Notes: generated by a model not told the origin, from the letters alone. Shown: positions 26,659 to 35,170, numbered from the stretch's first letter. The stretch is DNA of 64,000 nt from Saccharicrinis aurantiacus (GCF_001660705.2 NZ_LYBV02000001.1:124001-188000); one strand, 5' to 3'. A program made the numbers and translations.

Positions 26659-27009
26659 ATGAAACAGCCTTTTAGTATAAATACAAAACTCGAGATTGAT
26701 AAAAATGGTGTTCTATTTTTAAATGAGAAGAGAATACGATTATTAAAACTTATCGGAGATCTGGGGTCAATTAATGCAGCTACTAAGGAAATGAAGATGT
26801 CATATCAGCAGGCATGGTCATTTATAAAAGAGATGAACGAAATGTCACCTCTTCCATTGGTGATACGAAAAAGAGGAGGTTCAAATGGCGGAGGAGCCTA
26901 CTTAACTAAATCTGGTGAGAATGCTTTGGCTGTTTATAAGCAGATTGCGGCATCACAAGAAGCTTTAAATAAGCAGATAGTAGAGCATCTAGGTTGTCAT
27001 TTTTTTTAA
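26659..27009 (+). CDS. ModE-type winged-helix regulator (DNA-binding domain only)
   Basis: 116 aa corresponding to the N-terminal LysR-like winged-helix domain of ModE. It has KRIRLLKLIGDLGSINAATKEMKMSYQQAWSFIKEMN (helix-turn-helix with the typical GSI..AAK..MSY.. pattern), then LVIRKRGGSNGGGAYLTKSG (wing), then a dimerisation helix. The C-terminal molybdate-binding (TOBE/Mop) domains of E. coli ModE are absent, as in many short ModE homologues, so how molybdate is sensed is unclear. It heads a same-strand cluster with a TrmO-like gene, a porin and modA. A palindrome resembling a ModE box follows its stop at 27014-27037. Confidence 0.85.
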   Translation: MKQPFSINTKLEIDKNGVLFLNEKRIRLLKLIGDLGSINAATKEMKMSYQQAWSFIKEMNEMSPLPLVIRKRGGSNGGGAYLTKSGENALAVYKQIAASQEALNKQIVEHLGCHFF

Positions 27010-27013
27010 AAAC

Positions 27014-27037
27014 CGTTATTCATTTCTATGAATAATG
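27014..27037. promoter_or_regulatory. Candidate ModE box 1
   Basis: CGTTATTCAT-TTCT-ATGAATAATG: a 10-bp inverted repeat with a 4-nt spacer and one mismatch. The half-site CGTTAT also forms the core of the E. coli ModE operator. It lies between the ModE-like gene and the TrmO-like gene; the same half-site with the same spacing recurs at 27592. Confidence 0.5.
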
Positions 27038-27066
27038 CAATTCAGTAATCTAAAAAATAATCATAT

Positions 27067-27552
27067 ATGAACACTATTAGTTTCGTGGCGATTGGAACTA
27101 TTCATACGCCGCATAAAACACTATCCGATATGCCAATTCAGCCCAATGGTGCGAAAGGCATAGGTGGGTTTATTGAATTACAAGAAGAGCTTATTGAAGG
27201 CTTAAGTGATTTAGATGGCTTTTCGCATTTAACTCTTTTGTATCATCTGCATAAAGTAGAAAAGTGTGAATTAAAGGTAACACCATTTATGGATAGTGTC
27301 CCTCGTGGAATTTTTGCCACACGATCTCCTATTCGACCAAATCCAATTGGTTTATCAACGGTAAAACTCAAAAATATTGAGGGCAACCGAATTCATATTG
27401 AAGATGTAGATATGTTAGATGGTAGTCCGTTAATTGACATTAAACCTTTCTTCGGAGAAATGGATAATCGTTATAATGTTTCTTTAGGTTGGCTCGATAA
27501 ATCAAAAGGTTCGTGCTGTGAGACAGTTAGATCAGATGAGCGATTTTTGTAG
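27067..27552 (+). CDS. TrmO/TsaA-family SAM-dependent methyltransferase
   Basis: 161 aa of the TsaA-like beta-barrel (YaeB/TrmO). In E. coli TrmO methylates N6 of threonylcarbamoyl-A37 in some tRNAs. Motifs visible are FVAIGTIHTPH at the N terminus, GFIELQEELIEGLSDLDGFSH and the SAM-binding RSPIRPNPIGLS. The C-terminal domain of full-length TrmO is absent, as in many archaeal and anaerobe homologues. It lies inside a molybdate locus, between candidate ModE boxes, so a role linked to molybdenum or its cofactor, not tRNA, deserves consideration. The fold is certain; the substrate is not. Confidence 0.8.
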   Translation: MNTISFVAIGTIHTPHKTLSDMPIQPNGAKGIGGFIELQEELIEGLSDLDGFSHLTLLYHLHKVEKCELKVTPFMDSVPRGIFATRSPIRPNPIGLSTVKLKNIEGNRIHIEDVDMLDGSPLIDIKPFFGEMDNRYNVSLGWLDKSKGSCCETVRSDERFL

Positions 27553-27591
27553 TATAAACCCAATCCGTCAACATTTTTAAATTTTAATTAC

Positions 27592-27615
27592 CGTTATTCA
27601 TTTTTTAGAATAAAG
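27592..27615. promoter_or_regulatory. Candidate ModE box 2
   Basis: CGTTATTCAT-TTTT-TAGAATAAAG. The left half is identical to box 1 (shared CCGTTATTCATTT) and the right half keeps the GAATAA core at the same 4-nt spacing. It ends 3 bp before the porin ATG at 27619, a position suited to repression. Confidence 0.4.
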
Positions 27616-27618
27616 CTT

Positions 27619-28788
27619 ATGAAGTACAATGCAATATTAATTTTCCTATTAATAATAACATTTCAGGTTGCGCGAGCTGCAGAAGAAGAGAACGAAATAA
27701 ACCCATTTATTAAATTAGATAAGAATAAGTTATTTCAACCAGTGCTCGATCTTGAGTTTTGGTATGTATATAGTATGAACGAGAAACAATCAGGGGAGGA
27801 AGTGTATGATCGATCAGATGCGATGTTTAGAAGAGTTAGAATTGGAGCAAAGGGAAATCCTACACCATGGTTAAATTATATATTCAGATTCAGTGCCGAT
27901 AGGGTTGGTGAAGATGTATATACTGCTGTTAAGGGTTCTTACAATGGGATATCGGTATGGAATGGTTACTTTACAATAAAACCGTTATCAGATAAAAACC
28001 TTTTGAATATTCATATGGGATATTTTTGGACAGGTGTTAGCCGTGAATTTACAAACTCTCCATGGAATGTCGCAAGTTTAGATAAAACTAGGTCAAACTA
28101 TTATTTGCGTCATTTTGTTAGTGGAAAGGGTAATGGTATTGAAAGTGGAATTGCCCTAGGTGGTATTAAAAACTTTAATAAATGCGCCATTAGTTATCGT
28201 ACAGGGGTATATGAACCAAGTGCCTACTCATGCAGTAATTACGGGAATAAATTATTTACAGGTAGGGCGGTTTTAACTATTGGAGATGGAGAACAGTCGA
28301 AATATAGTTATATGGTGCCCGCTAATAATTGGCGAAAAACCAAAAGTATTTCAATCGGACTAGGAGGTTCTAGTCAGCAAAATGGTAAACTTTGTGATTC
28401 TGTTTTGTTTAAAACATCTTACACTTATGGTGCCGATTTGTTAGTTTGTTACAAAGGCATTCGTATAGAAGGAGAATGTTTTGCTATGAAACGAGAGGAT
28501 CAAGCTAAGCAAAAAATAGATGCGATAACATGGTATGCAAGAGCTTCGTATAACTTTATTATTGCCAATAAATATATTGAAGCGGTGGTGTGTTATGATT
28601 CTTATGATGCAAGTGGAAGTAAATCTGTATATAAGTTTATTGGTGATGACAATTCATTAGATATGGGGTTAAATTGGTACCTAAGTAAAGATAAACTTAA
28701 ATTAGCTCTCCATTATATTATACAGGATGGTACAACATCGCCAAACTTAGGAAACTATATAGGAACAGCTCTACAATTTAGACTGTAA
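27619..28788 (+). CDS. Porin, OprP/phosphate-selective-porin-like
   Basis: 389 aa with a signal peptide (about 1-20, ending ARAA) and a beta-barrel. LEFWYVYSMNEKQ, FRRVRIGAKGNPTPWLNYIFRFSADR and the C-terminal strand YIGTALQFRL match the 16-stranded OprO/P-type porins of Bacteroidota. It is placed 31 bp before modA and just behind a candidate ModE box, so it probably admits molybdate or a related oxyanion across the outer membrane. That specificity is inferred only from context. Confidence 0.75.
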   Translation: MKYNAILIFLLIITFQVARAAEEENEINPFIKLDKNKLFQPVLDLEFWYVYSMNEKQSGEEVYDRSDAMFRRVRIGAKGNPTPWLNYIFRFSADRVGEDVYTAVKGSYNGISVWNGYFTIKPLSDKNLLNIHMGYFWTGVSREFTNSPWNVASLDKTRSNYYLRHFVSGKGNGIESGIALGGIKNFNKCAISYRTGVYEPSAYSCSNYGNKLFTGRAVLTIGDGEQSKYSYMVPANNWRKTKSISIGLGGSSQQNGKLCDSVLFKTSYTYGADLLVCYKGIRIEGECFAMKREDQAKQKIDAITWYARASYNFIIANKYIEAVVCYDSYDASGSKSVYKFIGDDNSLDMGLNWYLSKDKLKLALHYIIQDGTTSPNLGNYIGTALQFRL

Positions 28789-28819
28789 TAAAAATCTAAC
28801 AAATAAAGAGGATATTAAG

Positions 28820-29590
28820 ATGAGAGATATTAAAATAATAATAGTTGTAATTGCAATAGTACTTTGTTCATGTGTCAACAATACTAAAAAGGATGCTAAA
28901 AATAGATTAGTTGTTTTTGCAGGCGCTGGATTAACTGATGCTTTAACTGAAATTTGCGATTCTTTTTTTATTACAAACGGAGTGGAAGTAAAGCTTAATT
29001 TAGCCTCAAGCGGAACACTTGCCCGCCAGATAGAACAAGGAGGAGAACCGGATTTATATATATCTGCAAGTAAAAGGTGGGCCGATTATATTGATAGTTT
29101 AGGCTACGTTGTTGATCAACAAAAAACGATGGTTGCAGGTAATAAGTTATCTCTTATTCAGCCTATAAATAGTAAAACTAGTGTTGATATAGATTCAGCA
29201 ATTATTTGGAGTGATATACTAGCAGATGATTATTTTTCGATAGGAGATCCAAGTCATGTTCCAGCAGGTAAGTATGCTGTTGCAGCGTTAAAACATTATG
29301 GATGGTACACTACAATAAAGCCTAAGATGTTGCCTGCAAAAGATGTACGATCGGCTTTAATGGTTGTTGAATTGGGCGAAGTCCCTTACGGGATTGTATA
29401 TAAAACCGATGCCTTAAAATCTTCAAAGGTTAAAATTGTTGCCGATTTTGCGGATGGATCACATCCTGCAATTCAAAATATAGCATCTGTAATTAGCGAT
29501 AAAAGTAACGCCCAGTTGCTGTATAAATATTTGCAATCTCCACTAGCTAAATCAATATGGATGAAGTATGGATTCTCTGTGCCAGAATAA
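28820..29590 (+). CDS. modA: Molybdate-binding lipoprotein ModA
   Basis: 256 aa, predicted lipoprotein (VLCSC lipobox, Cys at about 18). The type II periplasmic-binding fold is clear: LVVFAGAGLTDALTEI, then LNLASSGTLARQIEQGGEPDLYISAS (the SSG...Q...G.P.D motif of ModA/WtpA), GDPSHVPAGKYAVAAL and the C-terminal SPLAKSIWMKYGF. Ser residues in GAGL.DA and ASSG normally ligate molybdate. ModB and ModC do not follow: the next gene is convergent, behind a strong hairpin, so the permease and ATPase must be elsewhere or absent. Confidence 0.88.
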   Translation: MRDIKIIIVVIAIVLCSCVNNTKKDAKNRLVVFAGAGLTDALTEICDSFFITNGVEVKLNLASSGTLARQIEQGGEPDLYISASKRWADYIDSLGYVVDQQKTMVAGNKLSLIQPINSKTSVDIDSAIIWSDILADDYFSIGDPSHVPAGKYAVAALKHYGWYTTIKPKMLPAKDVRSALMVVELGEVPYGIVYKTDALKSSKVKIVADFADGSHPAIQNIASVISDKSNAQLLYKYLQSPLAKSIWMKYGFSVPE

Positions 29591-29625
29591 AATAAATGAA
29601 TTCTCTATAATCAATTAATGGAAAA

Positions 29626-29663
29626 GTAAGAAAGCTTGTTGGTTGAATAACAAGCTTTCTTAC
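29626..29663. terminator. Bidirectional terminator between modA and the dehydrogenase gene
   Basis: A perfect 15-bp stem (GTAAGAAAGCTTGTT with its complement) and an 8-nt loop. It lies 36 bp after the modA stop and 10 bp beyond the stop of the convergent gene. Confidence 0.8.
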
Positions 29664-29672
29664 AATACTGTT

Positions 29673-30743
29673 TTATTCAAAGCTTAGCTTGAATTTTTCA
29701 GCCAAACTCTTTAAATCCTCTACTACCGGGGGAAGAAGGTCAATGCCATTTTTAAGTCGCTCTGCGGTAATGGCTCTTTCAGGGTCACCAGGAACCAATA
29801 CTTGATCATGTCCTTCGCTAGGAACAGCATTTCGGAAAGTAGTTATCCAATTGTCCATATGTGATTTAAATTCGTCAGCAGGTCTAAATGCATCCACACG
29901 CATAGCTCCTAAAAAGTGTCCTATACCTTCACCAACTGGGTTTTCAGGTAATGGGGCATAAGCAACAAAAGGCGGAACCCATGGTCCGTAGTTCGCTCCT
30001 GGTAAAACAGCCGATAAAATATCTACCAAAGAACCTAAGCAATACCCTTTGTGACTTCCATGCACTCTATCGCTTCCCAAAGGCAACATTGCACCTCCTT
30101 TTTTAAGAATGGCAGCATCTGTTGATGGGTTTCCGTTTTCATCTTGAGCCCAACCTTCGGGTATACTCTCGCCTTTACGCTGCAAAACTTCTAACTTACC
30201 ATTAGCCACAGGTGTAGTTGCCATATCAATAACAACAGGAGGTTCCTTATCGGCCGGAATTGCAACCGAAATAGGATTGGTTCCTAAAAATTTACTTTTT
30301 GAGAAGGTAGGAGAAACCAGAGCGCTTGCATTAGTCATACTCCATCCAATCATATCTTCCTCAGCAGCCATCATAGAGTGGTATCCGGCGATACCATAAT
30401 GATTTGAGTTTTTAACAGCAACCCAACCGGTACCAGCAAGCTTCGCTTTTTCCATGGCAATTTTCATAGCCTTTGGAGCCACCATTAAACCTGCTCCTAG
30501 GTCACCATCAATAACGGCAGTACTGGGAGTTTCGTGAACTATTTTCACATTAGGTGTTGCATTTAAGCGACCCTTTTCCCATAAGCGAACATAGCCACTT
30601 AACCTTGCAACGCCATGAGAGTCAACTCCACGTAAATCAGCAGAAATAAGAACTTCAGCTGCTAAACTAGCATCGTTATTAGTACTACCCATGGCTAGGA
30701 ATACATTTTTAATAAAATTTTGTAAATATTTTGCAGTATACAT
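29673..30743 (-). CDS. Malate/L-lactate dehydrogenase family (Ldh2) oxidoreductase
   Basis: A 356-aa NAD(P)-dependent 2-hydroxyacid dehydrogenase of the LDH2/MDG family, which is unrelated to classical Rossmann malate dehydrogenases. Motifs are ADLRGVDSHGVARLSGYV (catalytic His region), VKNSNHYGIAGYH, GWSMTNASALVSPTFS, LGTNPISVAIP and DMATTPVANGKLE. Members oxidise malate, lactate, ureidoglycolate, sulfolactate or delta-1-piperideine-2-carboxylate; the substrate is unclear here. It has its own TATATTTG promoter 23 bp upstream and shares a hairpin terminator with modA. Confidence 0.88.
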   Translation of the reverse strand: MYTAKYLQNFIKNVFLAMGSTNNDASLAAEVLISADLRGVDSHGVARLSGYVRLWEKGRLNATPNVKIVHETPSTAVIDGDLGAGLMVAPKAMKIAMEKAKLAGTGWVAVKNSNHYGIAGYHSMMAAEEDMIGWSMTNASALVSPTFSKSKFLGTNPISVAIPADKEPPVVIDMATTPVANGKLEVLQRKGESIPEGWAQDENGNPSTDAAILKKGGAMLPLGSDRVHGSHKGYCLGSLVDILSAVLPGANYGPWVPPFVAYAPLPENPVGEGIGHFLGAMRVDAFRPADEFKSHMDNWITTFRNAVPSEGHDQVLVPGDPERAITAERLKNGIDLLPPVVEDLKSLAEKFKLSFE

Positions 30744-30765
30744 GTATCTGAATTAAAATGTGCAG

Positions 30766-30773
30766 CAAATATA
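30766..30773 (-). promoter_or_regulatory. -7 promoter element of the dehydrogenase gene
   Basis: Minus-strand TATATTTG (30773-30766), exact TAnnTTTG match, 23 bp before the ATG at 30743. Confidence 0.55.
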
Positions 30774-31260
30774 ACAAAAGTGAAATAAGTACTTTAATCA
30801 AAAAATAGTGAGAGAATTATTATTTTAGAATTAATCATAAATTTATTGTGATCTGAAAATAGAAATACACTTCCTGAAAACAGTTACTTATTTAAAGGGA
30901 GAGTATATGCTTAATCGTAGAATAATAATAGTAATCCTTAAGTGAAAAACATACCCTGAAAAGAGGAATAGATTATACCATCATTGGATACGACTCATAC
31001 TCAACTAGAGTTTACTATGGATTGAGATTGTTTTATCGTCAATGTACGTTTTCATATATAATGCGATAAGGTAGCTTTACTTAAGCTAATGAGGAAAAAA
31101 GAGGCTGTCTCACAACTGAATTTTTCAGACAACAAACTTTCAATTTGTAAGTTGACTTGGTAAAGAAACTTTGATGTTATTAATTTCAAGGTGAAATATT
31201 GAGTTTAAGGAATGTTTTTGTGTTTTTAAGTTGGAGTTAGCTTACGAATTTGTAACTAAA

Positions 31261-31297
31261 AAGAAGAGGCCGTCTCATTCTGAGACAGCCTCTTTTA
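31261..31297 (-). terminator. Intrinsic terminator of pheT
   Basis: Stem AGAGGCCGTCTCA / TGAGACAGCCTCT (13 bp, one mismatch) with a 3-nt loop, and a T-rich stretch on the minus strand after it. The stem core resembles that of the rho terminator. Confidence 0.85.
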
Positions 31298-31317
31298 CGA
31301 TATATGTTATTTTTTGA

Positions 31318-33774
31318 TTATCCTCTTAATTGAGCGTTTACTTCACGCTCTAGGTTTTTAATCATGCTATTCATAATCTTATCGATTTGTTTATCGGTAA
31401 GGGTTTTGTTTTCATCTTGTAGAATGAAGTTAACGGCATATGATTTTTTATCGGCAGGTAAATTTTTGCCTTCGTAAATATCAAATAGAGATACTTTCTT
31501 TAAAAGCTTCTTTTCTGTTTTTTGCATTACAGCTTTAATCTCGCCAAAATTAACTGACTTATCAATTAGTAATGCTAAATCTCTGCTAACCTCTGGGAAT
31601 TTAGGGATATCAGTAAATAATACATTCTGACGGCCAGCTATTTTTAATAAGTTATCCCAGTTAAATTCTGCAAAATAAACCGATTCTTTAACTTCAAGCG
31701 ACTGAGCAACTTTTGAACTTACTAAACCAAAATCAACTAAACTAATTTTGTTTTTAGTGCTAATATTGATGCCCTCTGCAAATAAATCATTGTTAGCATC
31801 TTGCTCGCTTAATTGAGCTTCGCCAATATTTAATCGCTCTAATATATTGTTTACAACACCTCTAATATCAGCAAATGATACTTTGCGTTCTTGGCTATTC
31901 CAACTTGCCGGAATCATATTTCCTGTTAAGAAAATACCTAAATGTTGTTCTTCTCTAAACTTCTCTAACGAACCTTTTTCGCCTTCCGGATTTAAGAAAT
32001 AACAATTACCGAATTCGAATAATTTAAGATCGCCTTTTCTGCGGTTGATATTGTGTTTTGCCGACTCTAAGCCACCCATTAAAAGCGTTTGGCGCATTCC
32101 GCCTAAATCTGAACTCAATGGGTTGAATAATGCTACCACATTCTTTTCAGGATAGGTTTCTGACTCAGCGTACAAACTTGGTTTTGTAAGTGAGTTGTTC
32201 ATAATTTCGTTAAATCCTAACGAAACCAATTGGTTGGCAATAGTATTCACTACTTTGTGGTTATCTGGCTTATCAGAGTATACTAAAGTTGAGTGAACAG
32301 CTTGTGGAATCTCAATATTATTGTATCCGTAAATACGAAGTATATCTTCAATAACATCAACATCACGTTGTACATCTACTCTATAAGGAGGAATAGAAAG
32401 CAAAACAGCTTCTTCATCTTCCTTGATAATATTCATATCTAAAGCAGCAAAAATGCTTTTTATTTTTTCTTCACCTAATTTTTTTCCAATTAAGCGGTCA
32501 ATGTTTTTCCATTTTACCTCAACCTCAAAGTTTTTAATAGGTTCAGGATAAATATCTGTAATTTCAGACGAGATGGTACCACCAGCAACTTCTTGTATTA
32601 ATAATGCTGCACGCTTTAAAGCGTAAATTGTGATGTTAGGATCGATACCACGCTCAAAACGGAAAGAAGCATCTGTACTTAAAGTATGGCGTTTAGCTGT
32701 TTTACGAACATAAACAGGATTAAAGTATGCACTCTCTAAAAATATTTTAGTTGTTGATTCTTTAACACCACTTTTTTCGCCGCCAAAAACACCCGCAATA
32801 CACATTCCTTCTTCTGCATTGCAAATCATCAAATCATTATCTGATAATTCTCTTTCAATACCATCAAGAGTTGTGAATTTTGTTTTATCGTTTAAGGTTT
32901 TAACTACAACTTTATCGCCTTTAATTTCAGCTCCATCAAAGGCATGTAAAGGCTGACCTAATTCGTGTAGTACAAAGTTGGTAACATCAACCACATTGTT
33001 AATCGGCGTTAAGCCAATAACTGATAATTTGTTTTTTAACCAGTCAGGTGATTCTTTTACTTCAACTCCACTAATTGTAAGTCCTGCATAACGAGGGCAA
33101 GCAGTTGTGTTTTCAACGCTAACTTCAACAGGGTAATCAGTATTTTCAACTTTAAAATCATCAACAGATGGCCATTTTACTTCAGCTACTTCGTTGTTCG
33201 ATTTTAAGTACGCTGCTAAATCACGAGCAGTACCAATATGTGAAGCTGCATCAACACGGTTTGGTGTTAAATCAACTTCAATAATAATATCAGACTCAAC
33301 ATTAAAGAAATCTTTAGCTAAAGTACCTGCCGAAACTTCTTCTGGCAGTTCCATGATACCGCCATCAGCAGCACCAACACCAATTTCGTCGGCTCCACAA
33401 AGCATACCTTGTGATAATTCGCCTCTAATTTTCGATTTTTTAATAACAAAGCTTTCATCACCGCTATAAAGAGTAGTACCCACAGTTGCAACAACCACAG
33501 TTAAGCCGGCTCTTACGTTTGGTGCTCCACAAACTATTTCTAAAGTTTCGTCGGTACCAATGTTAACGGTTGTTTTACTAAGTTTATCAGCGTTTGGATG
33601 TTTCTCGCAAGTAAGAACTTTACCAATAACTAAACCTTCTAATCCGCCTTTTATAGATTGAACCTCTTCGATTCCACCTACTTCAAGACCGATGTCTGTA
33701 AGGATTTTTGAAACCTTATCAGTTTCGATGTTAATGTCTAAATAGTTCTTTAACCAGTTGTACGAAATTAGCAT
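31318..33774 (-). CDS. pheT: Phenylalanyl-tRNA synthetase beta subunit
   Basis: 818 aa, the normal size for the bacterial beta chain of the alpha2-beta2 PheRS. Domain order: N-terminal B1 with the EMAP/tRNA-binding OB fold (about 40-150, KHPNADKLS then VCGAPNVRAG), B3/B4 editing domain (about 210-390, TPINNVVDVTNFVLHELGQPLHAFD), B5 (about 400-470), the catalytic-like core (about 480-690) and a C-terminal FDX-ACB domain (about 725-818, FPEVSRDLALLID). It clears Tyr-tRNA-Phe and binds tRNA. pheS is not adjacent. A TACTTTTG promoter lies about 94 bp upstream. Confidence 0.97.
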   Translation of the reverse strand: MLISYNWLKNYLDINIETDKVSKILTDIGLEVGGIEEVQSIKGGLEGLVIGKVLTCEKHPNADKLSKTTVNIGTDETLEIVCGAPNVRAGLTVVVATVGTTLYSGDESFVIKKSKIRGELSQGMLCGADEIGVGAADGGIMELPEEVSAGTLAKDFFNVESDIIIEVDLTPNRVDAASHIGTARDLAAYLKSNNEVAEVKWPSVDDFKVENTDYPVEVSVENTTACPRYAGLTISGVEVKESPDWLKNKLSVIGLTPINNVVDVTNFVLHELGQPLHAFDGAEIKGDKVVVKTLNDKTKFTTLDGIERELSDNDLMICNAEEGMCIAGVFGGEKSGVKESTTKIFLESAYFNPVYVRKTAKRHTLSTDASFRFERGIDPNITIYALKRAALLIQEVAGGTISSEITDIYPEPIKNFEVEVKWKNIDRLIGKKLGEEKIKSIFAALDMNIIKEDEEAVLLSIPPYRVDVQRDVDVIEDILRIYGYNNIEIPQAVHSTLVYSDKPDNHKVVNTIANQLVSLGFNEIMNNSLTKPSLYAESETYPEKNVVALFNPLSSDLGGMRQTLLMGGLESAKHNINRRKGDLKLFEFGNCYFLNPEGEKGSLEKFREEQHLGIFLTGNMIPASWNSQERKVSFADIRGVVNNILERLNIGEAQLSEQDANNDLFAEGINISTKNKISLVDFGLVSSKVAQSLEVKESVYFAEFNWDNLLKIAGRQNVLFTDIPKFPEVSRDLALLIDKSVNFGEIKAVMQKTEKKLLKKVSLFDIYEGKNLPADKKSYAVNFILQDENKTLTDKQIDKIMNSMIKNLEREVNAQLRG

Positions 33775-33867
33775 TTGTATATTTTTTGGTTCCTAGTAAT
33801 TACAAAAGGAACTTTGTTTTACTTTATTATTTTATGAGAAAAGTATTATTGCTCATTTTTGGGAGAA

Positions 33868-33875
33868 CAAAAGTA
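33868..33875 (-). promoter_or_regulatory. -7 promoter element of pheT
   Basis: Minus-strand TACTTTTG (33875-33868), 94 bp before the pheT ATG. The only nearby upstream TTG (33891-33889) is spaced 13 nt, too close for the usual pattern. No Phe-rich leader ORF was found in the 5' UTR. Confidence 0.5.
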
Positions 33876-33978
33876 ACTATTTTGAAGTCAACTTCCTTAA
33901 TAGAAGATTGAATTTTATCTTTAAAGTTAAATTTTTTATAAAAGCGAATAGGATATGTAAATATTGTAGCACGTGTTG

Positions 33979-33986
33979 TATATTTG
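33979..33986 (+). promoter_or_regulatory. -7 promoter element of surE operon
   Basis: TATATTTG, exact TAnnTTTG match, about 80 bp before the surE ATG at 34066. It is the only such match in the divergent pheT-surE gap on this strand. Confidence 0.5.
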
Positions 33987-34065
33987 AAAACTGAAAAAAT
34001 AGTGTTTAAATAATAATGTTTAACTATTATTTTCTACGCTTTTATTACACACTTCTTATTTAATT

Positions 34066-34836
34066 ATGAACAATAAAAAACCAGTTATTTTAGTTAGTAA
34101 TGATGATGGCATTAATGCCAAAGGTATTAATGAATTAGTAGATGCAGTTAAGGAGTTTGGGAAGGTTTTTGTTGTATCTGCTGATAAATCTTTTTCAGGA
34201 ATGTCGCATGCCATCACAGTAAATGAACCTCTTAAAATAAAAGATTTAGGAGTTAGAGATGATGTTCATTATTACGAAACTAATGGTACACCAGTTGATT
34301 GCGTGAAATTGGCAATTCATTATCAGTTGGCTGAGAAGCCTGACTATGTTGTTTCTGGCATTAATCATGGAACAAATAGCTCAGCAAGTGTTCACTATTC
34401 AGGAACGCTCGGAGCTGCTCGTGAAGGGTGTATGAATGGAATTCCTTCTATTGGTTTTTCTTTATGTAGCTATGATGCCGATGCTGATTTTTCAGAAAGT
34501 AAACGAGTTGTTAAATCGGTATTGTCAAGTGTAATAAAATCGGGCTTACCTAAGGGAACATACTTGAATGTAAATATTCCGGATTCGGATAAACTTGATG
34601 GCATTAAAAAGGCAAGGATGGCTAAAGGAAAGTGGGAAGAAGAGTTTGTTGAAGGCCAGGATCCACGAGGAAGGAAGTATTATTGGTTAAGTGGGCAATT
34701 TAAAAACGAAGAGCCAGAAGCAAAAGATACAGACGAATTTTTCTTAAATAATAATATGGCTTCTGTAGTTCCCTGCCATATTGATGTAACCGACTATTCT
34801 ACACTAAATAATACAAATCTATCATATGAACTGTAA
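34066..34836 (+). CDS. surE: 5'/3'-nucleotidase SurE
   Basis: 256-aa metal-dependent nucleoside-monophosphate phosphatase (survival protein E). The N-terminal metal-binding motif VSNDDGINAKGI carries the Asp-Asp pair, with the downstream ligands Ser/Asn in SFSGMSHAIT and SGINHGTNSS. YYETNGTPVDCVKLA and HYSGTLGAAREGCMNG are also typical. It acts in the cytoplasm on nucleotide pools and possibly polyphosphate. Its end overlaps the next small membrane-protein gene by 11 bp, and lpxB follows; this surE-lpxB order is familiar in Bacteroidota. Confidence 0.95.
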   Translation: MNNKKPVILVSNDDGINAKGINELVDAVKEFGKVFVVSADKSFSGMSHAITVNEPLKIKDLGVRDDVHYYETNGTPVDCVKLAIHYQLAEKPDYVVSGINHGTNSSASVHYSGTLGAAREGCMNGIPSIGFSLCSYDADADFSESKRVVKSVLSSVIKSGLPKGTYLNVNIPDSDKLDGIKKARMAKGKWEEEFVEGQDPRGRKYYWLSGQFKNEEPEAKDTDEFFLNNNMASVVPCHIDVTDYSTLNNTNLSYEL

Positions 34837-35122
34837 GTGCAATAAATTATATATAGGACTATTAATAGGCTTAATATTACCAATAATTACAACATATCTA
34901 ATATTTTACTTCCGTTTTGGAGATAATATGGAATACGGTGAATTTATGAGTCAATTAACCCAGGCGCATGGTTTAACAAAGTTGTTAAGTCTTAGCGTTC
35001 TTCCTAACCTTTTGTTTTTTTTATTAGCCATTAAATTGGAGCGATTACTAGCAGCAAGAGGAATTGTAACAGCAACTTTGTTGTACGCAATTGCAGTAAT
35101 AGTTTTACGCTTTGCATTATAA
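34826..35122 (+). CDS. Small membrane protein between surE and lpxB
   Basis: 98 aa with three predicted TM helices (about 8-28, 52-71 and 76-96) joined by a short acidic loop (GDNMEYGEF). No family is recognised. The N-terminal residues NCKCNK contain a Cys-Lys-Cys. It starts inside surE (11-bp overlap), which implies translational coupling, and ends 48 bp before lpxB, so the three genes form one operon. The overlap, uniform codon use and TM pattern support a real gene. The context suggests a lipid A or envelope role, but that is inference only. Confidence 0.65.
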   Translation: MNCKCNKLYIGLLIGLILPIITTYLIFYFRFGDNMEYGEFMSQLTQAHGLTKLLSLSVLPNLLFFLLAIKLERLLAARGIVTATLLYAIAVIVLRFAL

Positions 35123-35170
35123 CCCATACACCTACCTATAGTACCGTAGATAATTAGATTAATTGAAATA

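Larger units (their letters stand above)
30744..31317. other. Intergenic region with possible gene remnant and terminator arms
   Basis: 574 bp with no full gene. It contains the dehydrogenase promoter at the left edge, an open stretch of 44 codons (30935-31069) that translates to a barrel-strand-like sequence (GYDSYSTRVYYGLRLFYR) with no start codon, a lone copy of the terminator arm GAGGCTGTCTCA at 31101-31112, and the real pheT terminator at the right edge. The remnant cannot be assigned. Confidence 0.6.
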
